Source: Paenibacillus paridis
GTDB lineage: Bacteria; Bacillota; Bacilli; Paenibacillales; Paenibacillaceae
Direction: 5' to 3'
DNA: 64,000 nucleotides
Assembly: GCF_006345825.1 (NCBI RefSeq)
Contig: NZ_VCIX01000086.1
Coordinates: forward strand, 93,161 to 157,160
Every line of letters starts with the position of its first letter. Positions within the stretch are counted from its first letter, which is position 1. Under the pieces are notes generated by a model that worked only from the letters and a program-made list of their open reading frames with translations, made no database searches and was not told where the DNA came from. Both the position numbers and the translations under genes were made by a program. This document shows, piece after piece, positions 61,895-64,000 of the stretch.

Positions 61895-62842
61895 ATGCTA
61901 GTGGAATCGAACGTACACCCGATGGAGGGCTTGAAGAAGCAGCTGCTCCAAATTTTGAAGGTGATCCCGCCAGGCTCAAGCATTTATTATATCGATTATC
62001 CCGTGTACAACAACGGCGGCGATCTGCTGATCATGAAGGGGGCGGAGGCGTTCTTCAAAGATAATCATATCCGCGTGACGGCGCGTTACAGCGTTCTTGA
62101 TTTTCCGGACAAGCTGAGCATCCCGAAGGATCAGGTGATCGTTCTGCAGGGCGGCGGCAATTTCGGCGATTTGTATCCGGTGCACCAGAAGCTGCGGGAG
62201 AAAATCGTCATGGACTATCCGCATCACCGCATCGTGCTGCTGCCGCAAACGATCTTCTTCAAGAGCGAGGCGGAATACGACCGGACGGCACGTATTTTCA
62301 ACGGGCATAAGGACGTCCACCTCTTCGTGAGGGACACCTTAACCTATAGCGTGGCCGCTCAAAAATTTGATCGTTGCTGCGTCTATTTGTCGCCTGACAT
62401 GGCTCACCAGCTGTGGCCAATTTTGCCGAAGAGCGCTCCTGGCAAGGAGCTGCTCTGCTTCTTCCGTACCGACATTGAGAAGACGAGCGAGCAGGAAAGC
62501 TTCGAGTCGGCGGGGCGCGGGGATTACTTGGACTGGGCCTCTCTGTACAACAAAGTGGAGCGGAAGTCGATTAAGATGATCGGCCAAATGATGACAAAAA
62601 GCGGCGTGCCGCTTCCGATGCAGGCGATCTGGGGCAAATATTCCGACTATCTGGTGGACAAAGCGGTCAAGCGCTTTAGCGGCTACCGCGTTGTCCAAAC
62701 CTCCAGGTTGCACGGACATATCCTATCCTGCCTGATGGACAAGCCGAACACGCTGCTCGACAACTCATACGGCAAAAACTCCAACTACTATAATACCTGG
62801 ACCAGCAGCATCAAATCGGCCCAGTTAGTGATGAAGAAGTAA
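61895..62842 (+). CDS. Polysaccharide pyruvyltransferase
   Basis: A 315-residue enzyme of the polysaccharide pyruvyl transferase family (PF04230). NNGGDLLIMKGAEAFF and VLQGGGNFGDLYP are the N-terminal signatures, the middle has VLLPQTIFF, and the C-terminal half ends with TSRLHGHILSCLMDKPNTLLD. It adds a pyruvate ketal from phosphoenolpyruvate, giving the polymer a negative charge. AAAGGAG precedes the ATG. Last gene of the EPS operon; the tandem repeats follow. Confidence 0.93.
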   Translation: MLVESNVHPMEGLKKQLLQILKVIPPGSSIYYIDYPVYNNGGDLLIMKGAEAFFKDNHIRVTARYSVLDFPDKLSIPKDQVIVLQGGGNFGDLYPVHQKLREKIVMDYPHHRIVLLPQTIFFKSEAEYDRTARIFNGHKDVHLFVRDTLTYSVAAQKFDRCCVYLSPDMAHQLWPILPKSAPGKELLCFFRTDIEKTSEQESFESAGRGDYLDWASLYNKVERKSIKMIGQMMTKSGVPLPMQAIWGKYSDYLVDKAVKRFSGYRVVQTSRLHGHILSCLMDKPNTLLDNSYGKNSNYYNTWTSSIKSAQLVMKK

Positions 62843-62938
62843 GGTTCAGATTAACAAGACGTCATGAACGAATAGGAAAAACTCCCGCTCATGTGCTGGA
62901 ATGATGCCGAGTAACTTGATTATAGTACCCTTCGAATG

Positions 62939-64000
62939 AACAGAACTGGCGGAACTGGCAGAACTGGAAAAACTAGCAAAACTAAACGCTTCATCAGCAC
63001 GAATGGCTGTCATTAAACTACCGCTCCAATTAACAGGAAAACCTCCCGCTAATGAGCCAAAATATTGATAAGTAACCTGATTAGTGGGAAAAACTACCGT
63101 TAATTTAGCCGAATTGGCGATTTGAGAGGTAGGTTGGCAGAATTAGCGGGAGAAAATCCCGTTAAGTTAAATAGTTGAATCAAGTTAGACGAATTAACGG
63201 GAGCTTTTCCCGTTAAATTACAAGATTCACGTGGCGGCGGTGAGTTTGGTAATGTGCAGACTAATGCTATTTGGCACCGTCAGTTGCAGCAATTGGCGTG
63301 GTACAAACAAGCGTAGCAGTAACGTTAATAGCATCCTTAGCAAGAACAGAGCATGCAGAACTAGCAGAACTAGCAGAACTAGCAAAACTAAACGCATCAT
63401 CAGCACGCATGGCTGTCATTCAACTACTGCTCCAATTAACAGGAAAACCTCCCGCTAATGAGCCTAAATAATGATAAGTAACCTGATTAGTGGGAAAAAC
63501 TACCGTTAATTTAGCCGAATTGGCGATTTGAGAGGTAGGTTGGCAGAATTAGCGGGAGAAATTCCCGTTAAGTTAAATAGTTGAATCGAGTTAGTCGAAT
63601 TAACGGGAGCTTTTCCCGTTAAATTACAAGATTCACGTGGCGGCGGTGAGTTTGGTAATGTGCAGACTAATGCTATTTGGTACCGTCAGTTGCTGCAATT
63701 GGCGTGGTACAAACAAGCGTAGCAGTAACGTTAATAGCATCCTTAGCAAGAACAGAGCAAGCAGAGCAAGCAGAACTAGCAGAACTAGCAGAGCATGCAG
63801 AACTGGCACAACTAGCTAAACTGGCAAAACTAAACGCATCATCAGCACGAATTGCTGCAATTAAACTAACGCTCCAATTAACAGGAAAACCTCCCGCTAA
63901 TGAACCGAAATATTGATAAGTAACCTGATTAGTGGGAAAAACTACCGTTAATTTAGCCGAATTGGCGATTTGAGAGGTAGGTTGGCAGAATTAGCGGGAG
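62939..64000 (+). repeat. 406-bp tandem repeat with inner hairpins and a 9-base minisatellite (runs off the window)
   Basis: Copy one is partial (62939-63230), copy two spans 63231-63636, copy three starts at 63637 and is cut by the window end. Markers recur at a 406-base step (GTGGCGGCGG at 63231 and 63637; TTGGCAGAATTAGCGGGAG at 63134 and 63540, then at 63982 after a 36-base growth of the minisatellite). Each copy has hairpins AACGGGAGAAAATCCCGTT-type, TTAACGGGA / TCCCGTTAA, AGTGGGAAAAACTACCG and AGGAAAACCTCCCG. The minisatellite unit is GAACTAGCA. A lone related hairpin lies at 62873-62892. No terminator of the standard type was found after the pyruvyltransferase gene; these hairpins may do that job. 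Confidence 0.88.

Overview
The window looks like a chromosomal segment of a Paenibacillus-type member of the Bacillota. The basis is inference from gene content, not a database match: repeated YesM/YesN-type two-component systems next to CUT1 sugar ABC transporters, many TTG/GTG starts with strong AGGAGG ribosome binding sites, an S-layer-homology (SLH) anchored glycosidase, and a Gram-positive CpsC/CpsD (BY-kinase) exopolysaccharide operon. No rRNA, tRNA, CRISPR array, phage or transposase gene was seen.

Layout. (1) 0-11.4 kb: response regulator (cut by the window edge), sensor kinase, sugar-binding lipoprotein, KDPG-type aldolase, Asp-box sialidase-fold protein, a large SLH-anchored clan GH-A enzyme and an ADP-ribosylglycohydrolase-family protein, all on +. 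(2) 11.5-25 kb: a lone GT39-like membrane protein, an AraC regulator divergent from a ThuA-like protein, then a second uptake locus made of two permeases and a GH3 glycosidase on - and sensor kinase, response regulator and binding lipoprotein on +. (3) 25.6-33.9 kb: housekeeping and stress genes: DUF1349 protein, ferredoxin-NADP reductase, DUF1801 protein, a MerR regulator divergent from an SDR, GH88 unsaturated uronyl hydrolase, alkA-like and alkD-like DNA repair genes, an SRPBCC protein and an SPL-type radical SAM protein with a tiny leader ORF. (4) 34.5-42.4 kb: a third uptake locus: kinase, regulator, binding lipoprotein, an unrecognised TIM-barrel-like protein, two permeases and an FAD-dependent oxidoreductase. 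(5) 43-48.5 kb: a frameshifted SRPBCC gene, a small membrane protein, M20 and M42 peptidases, a VOC protein and a P-loop kinase-like protein. (6) 49.4-62.8 kb: a 14-gene same-strand exopolysaccharide operon: small unknown protein, CpsC-like, CpsD-like, GalU, priming sugar transferase, five glycosyltransferases, polymerase, acetyltransferase, flippase and pyruvyltransferase.

How the genes fit together. Each uptake locus couples a membrane sensor and an AraC-type regulator to a solute-binding lipoprotein and to enzymes that break down the imported or cell-surface glycan. The EPS operon has what a Wzx/Wzy-type assembly line needs: activated sugar supply, priming, chain elongation, decoration (acetyl, pyruvyl), flipping, polymerisation and chain-length control.

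The most unusual content is intergenic. There are three copies (two full, one exact half) of a ~200-bp near-perfect palindrome resembling a MITE, one with an 8-bp flanking duplication and sitting inside an operon. Clusters of short hairpins spaced about 50 bp apart occur at 5.7, 34.1, 42.7 and 63 kb (core AACGGGA/TCCCGTT or CAGGA/TCCTG). Clusters with the same architecture but other sequences lie at 25.1 kb (AGATCTA type) and 47.1 kb (CTATCCTGCAT type). A 406-bp tandem repeat closes the window after the EPS operon.
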